The notes: generated by a model not told the origin, from the sequence alone. A stretch of DNA of 64,000 nt from Providencia zhijiangensis (GCF_030315915.2 NZ_CP135990.1:1612001-1676000), one strand, 5' to 3'; counted from the stretch's first letter, positions 48,102 through 57,433 are shown. Program-made: numbers and translations.

Positions 48102-48968
48102 ATGAATTTCCATGGCATCCTTGTTCCGTTAGTCACTCCGTTTCATGATGATCTTTCATTGAATATCACGGCGTTAGCAGAGTTAACCGAAAAACTGATT
48201 GCCAGTGGTGTGACAGGGTTAGTTGTCTGCGGCACCACGGGTGAATATTACGCGTTAAATGAAGATGAACGCAAAACCGTATTAACCACGGTCAGTAAAA
48301 TTGCTAAAGGGAGCGTGACGCTGATCGCAGGGATTAATGACTTATCTACCGAGGGCGCAATTAAACGCGCAGCACAAGCAAAAGAACTGGGTTACGAAGG
48401 GTTGATGCTGTCGCCGCCTCCGTACAGCCTGCCGGATCAAAACGGCGTTTATGCTCACTATGAAAAAGTGGCGAAATCCACCTCGCTACCAATCATTATG
48501 TACAACTTCCCAGCCCGTATCGGTATCGAAATTGAACTGGATACCGTGGTGAAATTAGCTGAAATCGACAATATCGTCGCTATCAAAGAGAGCAGTGGGA
48601 GCTTTAGCCGTGCTCTGCATTTGCTACAAACGCCATTTAAAAACTTCGAAGTCATTTGCGGTTGTGATGACCAACCTGTGGACTTTTTCTTCTGGGGCTC
48701 GAAAAGTTGGATTGCGGGTGCGGGCAACGTTTTCCCTGCGGAGCAAGTGGCGATTTTTAATGCCGCACAAAATGGAGATTGGGCGAAGGCTAAGCAGACA
48801 ATGGAAGAGATTTATCCTGCTATTTATTCAATGGAGTCAGGTAATTATAACCAAAAAGCCAAAGCGGGTTGCTTAAAAGGCACCTTTAACGTGGGGCCAG
48901 TTCGTTTGCCTCTGTCAAATATTAGCCAGCAAGAACGTCATGAGTTTCTTGCGTTGATCAAGCCGTAG
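48102..48968 (+). CDS. DapA-superfamily 1-pyrroline-4-hydroxy-2-carboxylate deaminase
   Basis: The 288-residue TIM barrel shows GTTGEYYALNEDER, the Tyr of PIIMYNFPARIG and the Schiff-base lysine in IVAIKESSGSF, all standard for the dihydrodipicolinate synthase/N-acetylneuraminate lyase superfamily. In this operon the expected reaction is deamination to alpha-ketoglutarate semialdehyde. A true DapA is less likely given the neighbours. An AGGAG ribosome binding site precedes ATG 48102. Confidence 0.9.
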   Translation: MNFHGILVPLVTPFHDDLSLNITALAELTEKLIASGVTGLVVCGTTGEYYALNEDERKTVLTTVSKIAKGSVTLIAGINDLSTEGAIKRAAQAKELGYEGLMLSPPPYSLPDQNGVYAHYEKVAKSTSLPIIMYNFPARIGIEIELDTVVKLAEIDNIVAIKESSGSFSRALHLLQTPFKNFEVICGCDDQPVDFFFWGSKSWIAGAGNVFPAEQVAIFNAAQNGDWAKAKQTMEEIYPAIYSMESGNYNQKAKAGCLKGTFNVGPVRLPLSNISQQERHEFLALIKP

Positions 48969-48979
48969 GGAGGTTGACT

Positions 48980-50464
48980 ATGTTGATCACCAAAGAGCAA
49001 ATATTTGAACGAGCGAAACAGAGCCAACTGTGGGCGGGTAATTTAATTGCGGGTTACCAAAGTGGCAGCGCCAAACTCAAAAATTATACACCTATCGATA
49101 ATAGCGCGATTGGTTATATTGCGGATGGCAGCGCGCAAGATGTTCATGCAGCCGTGAATATTGCTCGAGAAACCTTTGAAGAAGGGTGCTGGAGTGGGTT
49201 ATCTCCCCAAGAACGTAAGCAAGTGATGCTGCGCTGGGCGCAATTAATTGAAAAACACAGTGAAGAGCTGGCAGCCTTAGATTGTGTGGATGCAGGGAAA
49301 CCCATCACGGAATGTCTGAATACAGACTTACCCGCAACGGTGGAAACCTTCTATTGGTATGCGGAAGCCATCGATAAACTGTTCGGCAAAATTGCCCCAA
49401 CGGGTCGCCAAGAAATGGGGCTGATTGTTCATGAGCCAATTGGCGTTGTGGGGGCCGTTTTACCTTGGAACTTCCCTGCTCAAATGTTTGCATGGAAAGT
49501 AGCACCTGCATTGGCGGTTGGGAACTCGGTGATTGTGAAGCCTGCAGAGTTAACTTCCTTAAGTGCCTACCACATGGTGGAACTGGCTTATGAAGCTGGC
49601 GTCCCTAAAGGCGCGTTAAGTTTAGTGTGTGGACTGGGTGAGAAAGTCGGGGAAGCCTTAGGGCGTCATCCTGATGTGGACGTGGTGTCGTTTACCGGTT
49701 CAACGGAAGTGGGGCGTTTATTCTTGAAATACTCCGCTGAAAGTAACCTAAAAGAGATTGTTTTGGAATGTGGTGGAAAAAGCCCGCAAGTGGTGTTTGA
49801 GGATGCGAACTTAGATACGGCTATTCCACATATTATGGCGGCTGCGTTCTGGAATATGAGCGAAAACTGTAGCTGCGGTTCCCGTTTAATTGTGCATGAA
49901 AATGTCAAAAAGTCGCTGCTTGAAAAGTTAACGGCTGCAGCATCAACATGGCAAGTGGGCGATCCTCGCGATGCGGGTGTCTCTATTGGTCCAATGATTG
50001 AACAGGCGCATTTTGAGAAAGTGAAATCGTTTTTAGATACCACTGTCAAAGAGGGTGGAAAATTGGTGACAGGAGGAAAAATACGCAGTGATCTCGGCTC
50101 CGGATGGTATATCGAACCGACTATCTTTGATGCCGTTACGCCAGAAATGTCTCTCTTTCGACATGAAGTTTTTGGTCCCATTTTAGCCGTCACATCGTTT
50201 AAAACCGATGACGAGGCGGTCAATTTAGCCAATGACACTCACTACGGATTGGCTGCATCGTTTTATAGCCAAAATGTCCATCGAGTGATGAATATTGCAC
50301 GTCGTATCAATGCGGGGACGGTGTCTGTCAACGGATTTAGCGAAGGTAATATCACCACGCCATTTGGTGGTTTCCGTCAGTCAGGTTTTGGTGGAAAAGA
50401 CAACGGCTTAGAAGCCTTTGAGCAATACACCCAAACGAAAGTTATCTGGTTTATCAATCAGTAA
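48980..50464 (+). CDS. aldehyde dehydrogenase, probable alpha-ketoglutarate semialdehyde dehydrogenase
   Basis: ATG 48980 (GGGAGG seven bases upstream) gives 494 residues; an in-frame TTG at 48974 is not needed. The fold shows PWNFPAQMFAWKVAPAL, the FTGSTEVGR loop, the general-base Glu in LECGGKSPQ and a nucleophile Cys in NMSENCSCGSR. Placed after the deaminase, it should oxidise alpha-ketoglutarate semialdehyde to alpha-ketoglutarate. Other ALDH substrates cannot be excluded by sequence. Confidence 0.9.
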   Translation: MLITKEQIFERAKQSQLWAGNLIAGYQSGSAKLKNYTPIDNSAIGYIADGSAQDVHAAVNIARETFEEGCWSGLSPQERKQVMLRWAQLIEKHSEELAALDCVDAGKPITECLNTDLPATVETFYWYAEAIDKLFGKIAPTGRQEMGLIVHEPIGVVGAVLPWNFPAQMFAWKVAPALAVGNSVIVKPAELTSLSAYHMVELAYEAGVPKGALSLVCGLGEKVGEALGRHPDVDVVSFTGSTEVGRLFLKYSAESNLKEIVLECGGKSPQVVFEDANLDTAIPHIMAAAFWNMSENCSCGSRLIVHENVKKSLLEKLTAAASTWQVGDPRDAGVSIGPMIEQAHFEKVKSFLDTTVKEGGKLVTGGKIRSDLGSGWYIEPTIFDAVTPEMSLFRHEVFGPILAVTSFKTDDEAVNLANDTHYGLAASFYSQNVHRVMNIARRINAGTVSVNGFSEGNITTPFGGFRQSGFGGKDNGLEAFEQYTQTKVIWFINQ

Positions 50465-50548
50465 AATGACATTGACCTGAACCTTGCGGGGTTCAGGTTT
50501 CGACCCTTGCAAATACACAAATACAATTACAATCGTCGAGGAGTACAT

Positions 50549-52063
50549 ATGGAAGCCATCGTTAATACCATCGTTGGTTACATCTGGGGTAATGCTCTCG
50601 TATTCTTATCTCTGGGTGTCGGTCTCTATTTCACATTAGCAACACGCGGTGTTCAGTTCCGTTACATCGTCAAAATGGTCTGTTTATTAAAAGAAAATAA
50701 AGCATCAAAAGACGGGATCTCCTCATTCCAAGCCTTCTGTTTAGCATTATCGGGGCGTGTTGGGGTCGGTAACATCGCAGGTGTCGCAACCGCGATTGCA
50801 GCAGGTGGCCCCGGTGCAATTTTCTGGATGGTGGTCATGGGCTTACTCGGAGGCGCGAGTGCCTTTATTGAATCCACACTGGCGCAAATTTATAAGCAGC
50901 GCTCAGATGACCAATATCGTGGTGGTTCGCCGTACTATATTGAAAAAGGATTGAAATTAAAGCCTTTTGCTATCTTTGTTGCGGCTGTGATCTGTTTATC
51001 TTACGGTGTGTTGGTGCCGGGTATTCAAGCCAATACTATCGCGGATTCATTCCAAACGGCATTTAATATTCCACCAATGGCAACAGGTGCATTAGTTACC
51101 GTGTTGATGGCGTGGTTAATTTTTGGTGGCGTGAAACGTATTGCGAGCGCAGCCGATAAAATCGTTCCTATCATGGCATTAGCCTATATCGTGATGATGG
51201 TGATTATTCTGGGCAGTCACTGGGATAGCGTACCGGGTATGTTTAGCTTAATTTTCCGCAGTGCGATGGGAATGGATGCGGTATTCGGTGGGATCGTAGG
51301 AACTGCGGTGTCTTGGGGCGTGCGCCGTGCTGTGTTCTCAAACGTAGCAGGGGCAGGTGAAGCGACGTTCAGTTCTGCAGCCGCAGAAGTGAGCCATCCG
51401 GTCAAACAGGGGCTCATCCAAGCATTTTCTATTTATATCGACACGGTGGTGGTGTGTACGGCCTCCGGATTGATGATCTTAGTTACCAATATGTACAACG
51501 TATTCCCTGATGGCTCAGCGACCGCGCTTGTGGAATATGTACCGGGTGTGGCGGCAGGAACAGCATGGACACAAATGGCCGTTTCTACGGTATTTACATC
51601 GGCGGGTGCGGGGTTTGTTTCTATCGCAGTATTCTTGTTCGCCTTCACAACGCTCATGGCTTACTACTATATTGCAGAAACCACCATTGTTTACCTTGAC
51701 CGTAAGCTGAAATACCCTGTACTTAAGCTGATTTTGAAATTTGTCTTCTTGGTGATTGTGTTTATGGGAAGCGTGCAATCAGTCAGTATTATGTGGGGGC
51801 TGGGTGATATCGGCTTCGGCAGCATGAGCTACTTGAACTTGATTGCGATTGTTTTCTTGTCGAAACCTGCATTGAGAGCATTACGTGACTTTGAAAGACA
51901 AACCAAATTAGGCGTTGATCCGGTGTTTGATCCAAGAGCCGCAGGTGTAGAAAATGCAGAATTATGGGAAGAAATCAGTCGTGAATATCATGCGCAAGGT
52001 GTTGGGATTGATAAAATCGATGGGTCTGGGAAGATAAACGAGAAATTACTTAAGGAAGAATAA
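50549..52063 (+). CDS. sodium:alanine symporter family (AgcS) transporter
   Basis: ATG 50549 (GAGGAG upstream) gives 504 residues with about ten or eleven membrane helices. The AgcS motif appears as ALSGRVGVGNIAGVATAIAAGGPGAIFWM. The late GAGEATFSSAAAEVSHPVKQG block is also typical. The family co-transports Na+ with alanine, glycine or related amino acids. As the last gene of the hydroxyproline operon it is the likely hydroxyproline uptake system. No terminator lies between it and the oppositely oriented tRNA. Confidence 0.88.
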   Translation: MEAIVNTIVGYIWGNALVFLSLGVGLYFTLATRGVQFRYIVKMVCLLKENKASKDGISSFQAFCLALSGRVGVGNIAGVATAIAAGGPGAIFWMVVMGLLGGASAFIESTLAQIYKQRSDDQYRGGSPYYIEKGLKLKPFAIFVAAVICLSYGVLVPGIQANTIADSFQTAFNIPPMATGALVTVLMAWLIFGGVKRIASAADKIVPIMALAYIVMMVIILGSHWDSVPGMFSLIFRSAMGMDAVFGGIVGTAVSWGVRRAVFSNVAGAGEATFSSAAAEVSHPVKQGLIQAFSIYIDTVVVCTASGLMILVTNMYNVFPDGSATALVEYVPGVAAGTAWTQMAVSTVFTSAGAGFVSIAVFLFAFTTLMAYYYIAETTIVYLDRKLKYPVLKLILKFVFLVIVFMGSVQSVSIMWGLGDIGFGSMSYLNLIAIVFLSKPALRALRDFERQTKLGVDPVFDPRAAGVENAELWEEISREYHAQGVGIDKIDGSGKINEKLLKEE

Positions 52064-52076
52064 ATTAGATTAGAAA

Positions 52077-52164
52077 TGGCGGTGAGGGAGGGATTCGAAC
52101 CCTCGATACGTTGCCGTATACACACTTTCCAGGCGTGCTCCTTCAGCCTCTCGGACACCTCACC
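52077..52164 (-). tRNA. serX: tRNA-Ser (anticodon GGA)
   Basis: The 88-base minus-strand sequence begins GGTGAGGTGTCCGAGAGGC and ends CCTCACCGCCA, folding as a class II tRNA with a long variable arm and encoded CCA. The anticodon in CTGGAAAGT is GGA. It closely resembles E. coli serW/serX, and serX is next to ghrA in E. coli too. Confidence 0.97.
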
Positions 52165-52224
52165 GTTTTTCTAAATTGTGGTTGTAGAATTTGTTATAAA
52201 TAACTTGTCCTTCAACGGGGCGCT

Positions 52225-52253
52225 ACTATAGGGAAAAGAGCGCCTTCCGTCAA
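52225..52253 (-). promoter_or_regulatory. tRNA-Ser promoter
   Basis: Minus-strand TTGACG (52248-52253), 17 bases, TATAGT (52225-52230), followed by a G+C-rich AGCGCCCC discriminator typical of stringently controlled stable-RNA promoters. Confidence 0.8.
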
Positions 52254-52505
52254 CTCCCAATTAAATAAAAATCTACTTTTTTCTATCGTTTAGCTAAATA
52301 AAAACCAATTTGGTTAATCTCTAATCTTAAGCAATTATTCTTGATGAAAAATTGACAATAAATTGTTTATTTAAACTTCAAGCAATTAATCCAAATTCCG
52401 TTAACTCCTTAACAAAATCCTCATCTTATGGATATAAATATGGGGTATTGACTTGAAAATAAACACCATTACGCACACTCTGGTGGAAACCTATAAGGAG
52501 TTGCC
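52254..52505. other. intergenic region upstream of ghrA
   Basis: The stretch between the tRNA promoter and ghrA is A+T-rich with no ORF, terminator or clear operator. The ghrA ribosome binding site (AAGGAG) lies at its end. Confidence 0.3.
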
Positions 52506-53447
52506 ATGAATATTTTATTTTACCATCCATTTTTTGATGCCAATCAGTGGATTGATGGCATGCGTGCTCGATTGCCTCAAGCCAATATTCGCCAATGGAA
52601 GCCGGGAGATACCCAACAGGCAGATTATGCCATGGTATGGCTTCCTCCTTATGAGTGCCTTGCGGGTCGCCAAGACCTAAAAGGGATTTTTGCGTTAGGC
52701 GCGGGAGTGGATGCCATCCTAAAGCAAGAGCAAGATAATCCGGGAACATTACCCGCGGGTGTTCCGCTGATGCGTTTAGAAGACACAGGCATGGCTATCC
52801 AAATGGAAGAGTATGCCGCCGCAAAAGTGTTGTATTACTTCCGCCGTATGGATGAATACCGTCAATTGCAATCCCAGCGTCAATGGAAACAACTGCCAGC
52901 TTACACCCATGACCAGTTTGTGGTGGGCGTGATGGGCGCAGGGGCGTTAGGTCAAGCAGTGGCAAAACGCTTAGCCAGTTTTGGTCTTAAAGTCAGAACG
53001 TGGAGTCGCTCTGAAAAGCAAATTCCAAATGTGAAAAGTTACTATGGGCAAGACCAGTTAGCGGATTTCTTGTCAGGAACCCGCGCGATTGTGAACTTGC
53101 TACCAAGTACGCCAGAAACGGTGGGTATTCTTAATCATCAATTATTCAGCCAGCTAGAACCAAATGCTTACATCATCAACCTTGCTAGAGGTGCTCACTT
53201 AATCGAGCAAGACTTGTTGGAAGCGTTAGAAAAAGGCCAAGTTGCAGGGGCGTCTCTCGATGTTTTTGCCACCGAGCCACTGCCACACATGCACCCATTC
53301 TGGACACACCCACGTATCGCGATCACGCCACACGTTGCGGCGTTTACGTTGCCGAATGAAGCGATGGATATGATTGCGAGTAATATTCAGCGAATTGAAT
53401 CTGGAAAAGAGCCTAAAGGAGTTGTGAACACTGCCCGCGGCTACTAA
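52506..53447 (+). CDS. ghrA: glyoxylate/hydroxypyruvate reductase A
   Basis: The 313-residue protein starts MNILFYHPFFDANQWIDGMR and has the D-2-hydroxyacid dehydrogenase layout, with the nucleotide-binding GVMGAGALGQAVAKRL and NLARGAHLIEQDLL, plus the TPHVAAF end. It matches E. coli GhrA (YcdW). It reduces glyoxylate and hydroxypyruvate with NADPH. In E. coli ycdX follows; here an ERIC element and ycdY follow. Confidence 0.95.
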   Translation: MNILFYHPFFDANQWIDGMRARLPQANIRQWKPGDTQQADYAMVWLPPYECLAGRQDLKGIFALGAGVDAILKQEQDNPGTLPAGVPLMRLEDTGMAIQMEEYAAAKVLYYFRRMDEYRQLQSQRQWKQLPAYTHDQFVVGVMGAGALGQAVAKRLASFGLKVRTWSRSEKQIPNVKSYYGQDQLADFLSGTRAIVNLLPSTPETVGILNHQLFSQLEPNAYIINLARGAHLIEQDLLEALEKGQVAGASLDVFATEPLPHMHPFWTHPRIAITPHVAAFTLPNEAMDMIASNIQRIESGKEPKGVVNTARGY

Positions 53448-53448
53448 A

Positions 53449-53571
53449 TCCTCTTCATACTTCACGCTGTGGCGTTGTTGTCTGCTCTCGGTCACTCGGG
53501 TCACATACTTTTGTATGCTCCCCGAGATAACCTCGTTTGACGCCTAGCCACAGCGCGAATTATTTTGAGGA
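53449..53571 (+). repeat. ERIC-like intergenic repeat
   Basis: This element sits between ghrA and ycdY. It has inverted termini (CGCTGTGGC at 53465-53473 with GCCACAGCG at 53547-53555) and a core GGTCACTCGGGTCACATACT then TTTGTATGCTCC, with GCGAATTATTTTGAGG near its end. The core matches the layout of ERIC/IRU elements. Confidence 0.75.
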
Positions 53572-53737
53572 TGCTTCAGTGATCAGATGTCTGATTTTTT
53601 AAGAAATAGTCTCTATTCATCATTGATGTCTTATCTCGATTTCTCAAAGCGTGGGTTTTCTGTTTTTTCAGGTATACTGCATCGCATCATGATCACGAAA
53701 AAGTGATTGCAGGAAAATCGCCAACAGGAAGAAACCC

Positions 53738-54298
53738 ATGAATGAATTCTCAATCGTCTGCCGCATTTTAGGTACCTTATTTCAACGCTCTCCGGACGAT
53801 GCGCTTGTGAAGCCTCTTATCGATATGATTGCGCAAGATAAGCTCAAAGCCTCATGGCCGTTGGAGCAAGATGAGCTGTGGGCAAGAATGGCTAAGGCAG
53901 TGGATCACAAGGCTATCACGGCGGATTATCAATCGATGTTTGGTAGTGAGCCAACGGTTCCACCTTTTGCTCACCGCTATGATGAAGAAATCACTGAAGC
54001 GGAAATTCGCGAATTCCTAGTGACCCGTGGAATGACCTTAACCGATGCCCCAGCGGATGCATTTGGTGCGTTACTGTTAGCCGCATCATGGCTAGAAGAC
54101 CAAGCCGCTGAAGACGAAACCGCCGCGCAGGAAGAGCTATTCGACAGCTATATTCTGAGCTGGTATGGCGCATTTCTGGGAAAAGTTGAGGCCCATGCGA
54201 CAACGCCGTTTTACCGTACATTAGCGCAAATTACCCGTGATGCCGTGATTGCATTGCGCGATGAGTTAGAATCTGACTCAGAGAGTGATGATGAATAA
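53738..54298 (+). CDS. ycdY: YcdY, TorD-family chaperone
   Basis: The 186-residue protein starts MNEFSIVCRILGTLFQRSP and contains PADAFGALLLAASWLEDQ and GAFLGKVEAHATTPFYRTLAQ, matching E. coli YcdY in sequence and length. TorD-family proteins bind partner enzymes; E. coli YcdY is reported to activate the zinc phosphatase YcdX. ycdX itself is not in this window, leaving ycdY without its usual neighbour. Confidence 0.92.
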   Translation: MNEFSIVCRILGTLFQRSPDDALVKPLIDMIAQDKLKASWPLEQDELWARMAKAVDHKAITADYQSMFGSEPTVPPFAHRYDEEITEAEIREFLVTRGMTLTDAPADAFGALLLAASWLEDQAAEDETAAQEELFDSYILSWYGAFLGKVEAHATTPFYRTLAQITRDAVIALRDELESDSESDDE

Positions 54299-54332
54299 GT
54301 GACGCTGTCACTTAAAAACTAGTGATTGGGGG

Positions 54333-54358
54333 AAGACGGGCGCTGAACCGTCTTTTCT
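54333..54358 (+). terminator. terminator of ycdY
   Basis: AAGACGG (54333-54339) pairs with CCGTCTT (54348-54354), followed by TTCTC. Confidence 0.55.
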
Positions 54359-54384
54359 CGTCATAGGTTAAAAGGATGGACACG

Positions 54385-55104
54385 ATGACCTCGACAAAAC
54401 TTCACAGCTTGATATTACTCTTTATTTCACCGTTAGCACTGGCACAAGTGGATAATGATTTGCCTAGCTACAGTAAACGCATGGTTAATTACAGTACTGA
54501 ATTTCAATTTGACCCGCTTTACGGAAAAGTAAAAGAATTAACGCAAATCATGAACGATGAAAAAGGGCTCAACAAAAGGGTGACTGTGTCTTTTAATCTC
54601 CATGGTTGTCTCAACAATTTAAGTTATTACAATAGAGACAGCGGAACAGAGTTTGTGATTGTCAGAAAATTTAAACAGCTTTATTTTTTGACGGAGAAAC
54701 AAAAATTCAAAGGTTATGGCATCGATAAGATGTGCAATTTACAAACCGGAGAGCTGCAAGATTGGAAATATTATTATCGTGATGGTCTTGTTAATAAGAT
54801 CACTCAAGGGAAGAAAGAGATAGCGACATTTGTTTATGGTGAACATTTTTTACCGATAGAAACGACCTATTTCAATGAAGATGAAGTCATGAATACAAAA
54901 AACGAATACTTTTTCACTAATGGCTTAGTCACTAAAATTCTGTTTCATACGACGAAAAATCAGCAACCGTTTGTCGAAACTACTCAAAAATGCACGCATT
55001 ATGATTCCCATAAAAACCCAACTGTATGTACCAGTGTGGTGACATACAGTGATGGACGGGTAGAAAAATTCGATTTTGAATACAAAACGAGTTATTACGA
55101 GTGA
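54385..55104 (+). CDS. YnfC-family secreted protein
   Basis: ATG 54385 is preferred over 54376 because it lies nine bases after AAAGG. The 239-residue product has a signal peptide ending LLFISPLALA, and the mature part matches the YnfC/UPF0257 pattern: STEFQFDPLYGKVKELTQI at its start and CTHYDSHKNPTVCTSVV near the end. E. coli YnfC is a lipoprotein, but no lipobox Cys is present here, so this protein should be soluble in the periplasm. The function is unknown. Confidence 0.8.
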   Translation: MTSTKLHSLILLFISPLALAQVDNDLPSYSKRMVNYSTEFQFDPLYGKVKELTQIMNDEKGLNKRVTVSFNLHGCLNNLSYYNRDSGTEFVIVRKFKQLYFLTEKQKFKGYGIDKMCNLQTGELQDWKYYYRDGLVNKITQGKKEIATFVYGEHFLPIETTYFNEDEVMNTKNEYFFTNGLVTKILFHTTKNQQPFVETTQKCTHYDSHKNPTVCTSVVTYSDGRVEKFDFEYKTSYYE

Positions 55105-55137
55105 CTTTTTAGTATTAAAGATAAATGGCATTCCAAT

Positions 55138-55170
55138 AAAAAAGCAACCTATCACAAAGGTTGCTTTTTT
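55138..55170. terminator. bidirectional terminator between ynfC-like gene and yceB
   Basis: A perfect 12-bp stem AAAAAAGCAACC (55138-55149) and GGTTGCTTTTTT (55159-55170), with T-runs in both directions. Confidence 0.9.
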
Positions 55171-55215
55171 CATTTTTAGATTATCAATTTATCAATCAAA
55201 AATATTTATGGTCAA

Positions 55216-55776
55216 TTAATCAACCATTGGAATAACTAATTTACCCGGTTTGATTTCTAAACCTTTAGCGAGTTTTTTCGCGGTGGCTTCTGCGGCACTG
55301 TTATCTGGGTTTAGCACGTATACAGGCTGAGTTGCGAAGAAGGTCTCAAGAGAGCTATTCAAATATGGGATCACCACGGAAATCGCGGTATCCATATTTT
55401 CCGGTGTGATTTTATATTGGGTAATTTTCAGCTCTTTCAAATAAATAGAGCCTGTTTGTGCATCAAAAATAGGGCGCGCGGTTAAGGTCAGTGCAATATC
55501 GGCCGCCGCAGCACCAAGCAGTGAATTCATTGTGACAGTGGCTTCGCCTTTTAATGCAATAATGCCCGGCTCGCTACGACCAATTTCTGATTGCAAGTTA
55601 TGCAAAGTGATATCCGCATCTGCAAACCCAGTAATGCCGATATTATTTTCGTATTTAACCTTGGTCGCAAGGTAACTGTTAATTTGTGATTCACTGATAG
55701 TAAATTCGGTTAATTTGTCACAACCCGTGAGAATAAATAGCAATCCAAAGATAGATGCCAAGAAAATGTTTTTCAT
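55216..55776 (-). CDS. yceB: YceB, DUF1439 lipoprotein
   Basis: ATG 55776 (AGGAG upstream) gives 186 residues with the lipobox FILTGC, so Cys19 is lipidated. The mature part has the TISESQINSYLATKV start and a KPGKLVIPMVD end seen in the YceB/DUF1439 family, whose fold resembles lipid-binding barrels. The function is not known. It is 33 bases from the mdtH stop and probably co-transcribed with it. Confidence 0.88.
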   Translation of the reverse strand: MKNIFLASIFGLLFILTGCDKLTEFTISESQINSYLATKVKYENNIGITGFADADITLHNLQSEIGRSEPGIIALKGEATVTMNSLLGAAAADIALTLTARPIFDAQTGSIYLKELKITQYKITPENMDTAISVVIPYLNSSLETFFATQPVYVLNPDNSAAEATAKKLAKGLEIKPGKLVIPMVD

Positions 55777-55815
55777 AATCACTCCTTTATACAGTAATAA
55801 CCCAAGTGTAACGTA

Positions 55816-57021
55816 TTACTGCCCGCTCAACATGACTGTTTCAATTTTTTTACGGTTAAATTGGCGATGAAGCGCCCACAAGGTGATAAAACCAATAGTG
55901 CCGAGCAAGAACCAAGGAAGCTGAGGTATATTCCATTGATGCCCAATATCGTACATCCAACCGCCACCGGTATAGCCAACTGCACCGCCTAGCGCAAGAC
56001 CGAGTCGGCTAAAGCCCATATAGCTACCACGGGCGCGAGGGTCGGCAAGGGAGGCGCTCAGGGTTTCACGAGCAGGATCCGCGGTGATAGTGCCTAAATA
56101 GAAAATGCCAATCAACACAAACAGTATATTGACCGATGCGGTCATACCAATAGGGAACATGCTCAGGCTCATTAAAAATAGCCCGGCCATCAAACGTTGT
56201 TCTAAGCGGAAATGTTTTTCGCTCCAACGGGCAATTGGATAAAGCAGTGTCAGGGAAATTGCCGCTTCAATGGCGTACATCCATTTCACCGCCGTTGGCG
56301 TTCCTGCCAATTCGTTAACGGCGATGGGAAACATCAGCATCACTTGTACTGACAGCATAAAGTAGCCAGAAAGCGTAATCACATAGGTCACAAAGCGGGT
56401 GTCTTTCAAGACTCGGCGCATCCCATCTCGAATAGGGGCTTTGATGGTGGAAATGCGATAAGCAGGAAGTAACCAAGCATTAAGTAGAGCGGCAATCACG
56501 AACACCGCCGCGCCAGCCCAGCAAACATAGTGGAAGTCATACTGTAAAAGCCAGCTACCAATTAATGCCCCAATCACCGCGCCAGCGCTGTCCTGCATAA
56601 ATAATAATGAATAAAAACGCCCACGCTCATAAGGGCGGGTCAATTTAATCACTAAAGCGGTACGAGGAGGGTCAAACAAGGTACCCCCAAGGGCAGACAA
56701 TATACAAGAAAGCCATAACACCCAAGGATCATAAGCCAAAGCCATCAACACAAAGCCTGCGGCACGCAACAGCATCCCGATAATAATTAACGGTTTTGCA
56801 CCAAATCGGTCGGCAATCGCACCCCCAAAAATCCCAAATCCTTGCTGTACAAACTGGCGAAGTCCAAGGGCAAAACCAACCACCACAGCTGCCCAGCCAA
56901 GCTGCTCAACAAAGCGAATTGAAATTAAAGGGAAAACCACGAAAAAGCCAAGAACAACCAGCATATTATCGAGTAAAAGGAAATATTTGCCGAGGCTTCT
57001 TGCCCGTGATACCTGTGCCAT
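55816..57021 (-). CDS. mdtH: MdtH, major facilitator multidrug transporter
   Basis: Starting at ATG 57021 gives 401 residues beginning [20 protein letters not shown], matching E. coli MdtH (402). The in-frame extension to 57144 runs into an ERIC repeat and is rejected. Twelve membrane helices are visible, with [12 protein letters not shown] as the MFS motif A between helices 2 and 3. In E. coli it confers modest resistance to quinolones such as norfloxacin. It lies next to rimJ and murJ, as in E. coli. Confidence 0.94.
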   Translation of the reverse strand: MAQVSRARSLGKYFLLLDNMLVVLGFFVVFPLISIRFVEQLGWAAVVVGFALGLRQFVQQGFGIFGGAIADRFGAKPLIIIGMLLRAAGFVLMALAYDPWVLWLSCILSALGGTLFDPPRTALVIKLTRPYERGRFYSLLFMQDSAGAVIGALIGSWLLQYDFHYVCWAGAAVFVIAALLNAWLLPAYRISTIKAPIRDGMRRVLKDTRFVTYVITLSGYFMLSVQVMLMFPIAVNELAGTPTAVKWMYAIEAAISLTLLYPIARWSEKHFRLEQRLMAGLFLMSLSMFPIGMTASVNILFVLIGIFYLGTITADPARETLSASLADPRARGSYMGFSRLGLALGGAVGYTGGGWMYDIGHQWNIPQLPWFLLGTIGFITLWALHRQFNRKKIETVMLSGQ

Positions 57022-57133
57022 GAAACACCATAAAAAAGTAGTAACGGAAGGAATGATTCTTATTAATAGTATCAGGAGTTTGGCGGGAATGATGGGGTGT
57101 TGACCATGATATTTTTTTATCGATAAATCCGTC

Positions 57134-57268
57134 ATATTTCCCATTATAGGGGTGTTGGCTACGTTCGTTCGCCCTCGTCACATACATGTGTATGCTCCAA
57201 GGGACTCATTCACTTGCCGCCTACCTCTAATGTGAACTATTTAGGATTTAGGATTTAGGATTGGGGGC
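57134..57268 (+). repeat. ERIC-like repeat, first tandem copy
   Basis: This copy runs from ATATTTCCC at 57134 to about 57268. The core GTTCGCCCTCGTCACATACA then TGTATGCTCCAAGGGACTC and the GCCGCCTACCTC and ACTATTTAGG blocks match ERIC elements. It is nearly identical to the next copy, with a 135-bp period. Confidence 0.85.
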
Positions 57269-57400
57269 ATATTTCCCATTATAGGGGTGTTGGCTACGTT
57301 CGTTCGTTCGTCCTCGTCACATACTGATGTATGCTCCAAGAGACTCATTTGCTTGCCGCCTACCTCTAATATGAACTATTTAGGATTTAAGGTGGGGGCT
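57269..57400 (+). repeat. ERIC-like repeat, second tandem copy
   Basis: This copy begins again at ATATTTCCC (57269) and ends near 57400. It differs from the first copy by an extra GTTC unit, a few substitutions and fewer GGATTTA repeats at its end. Confidence 0.85.
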
Positions 57401-57433
57401 GCGCTCGCTAGAGGGTCACAATATTATCAATAT

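Noticed and set aside
48102-48968. Assignment of the DapA-like gene as true dihydrodipicolinate synthase
   Set aside because: The operon context fits hydroxyproline degradation, and the superfamily fold alone does not define the substrate.
57134-57400. Insertion sequence or transposon
   Set aside because: The elements are about 130 bp with no transposase and match ERIC layout.
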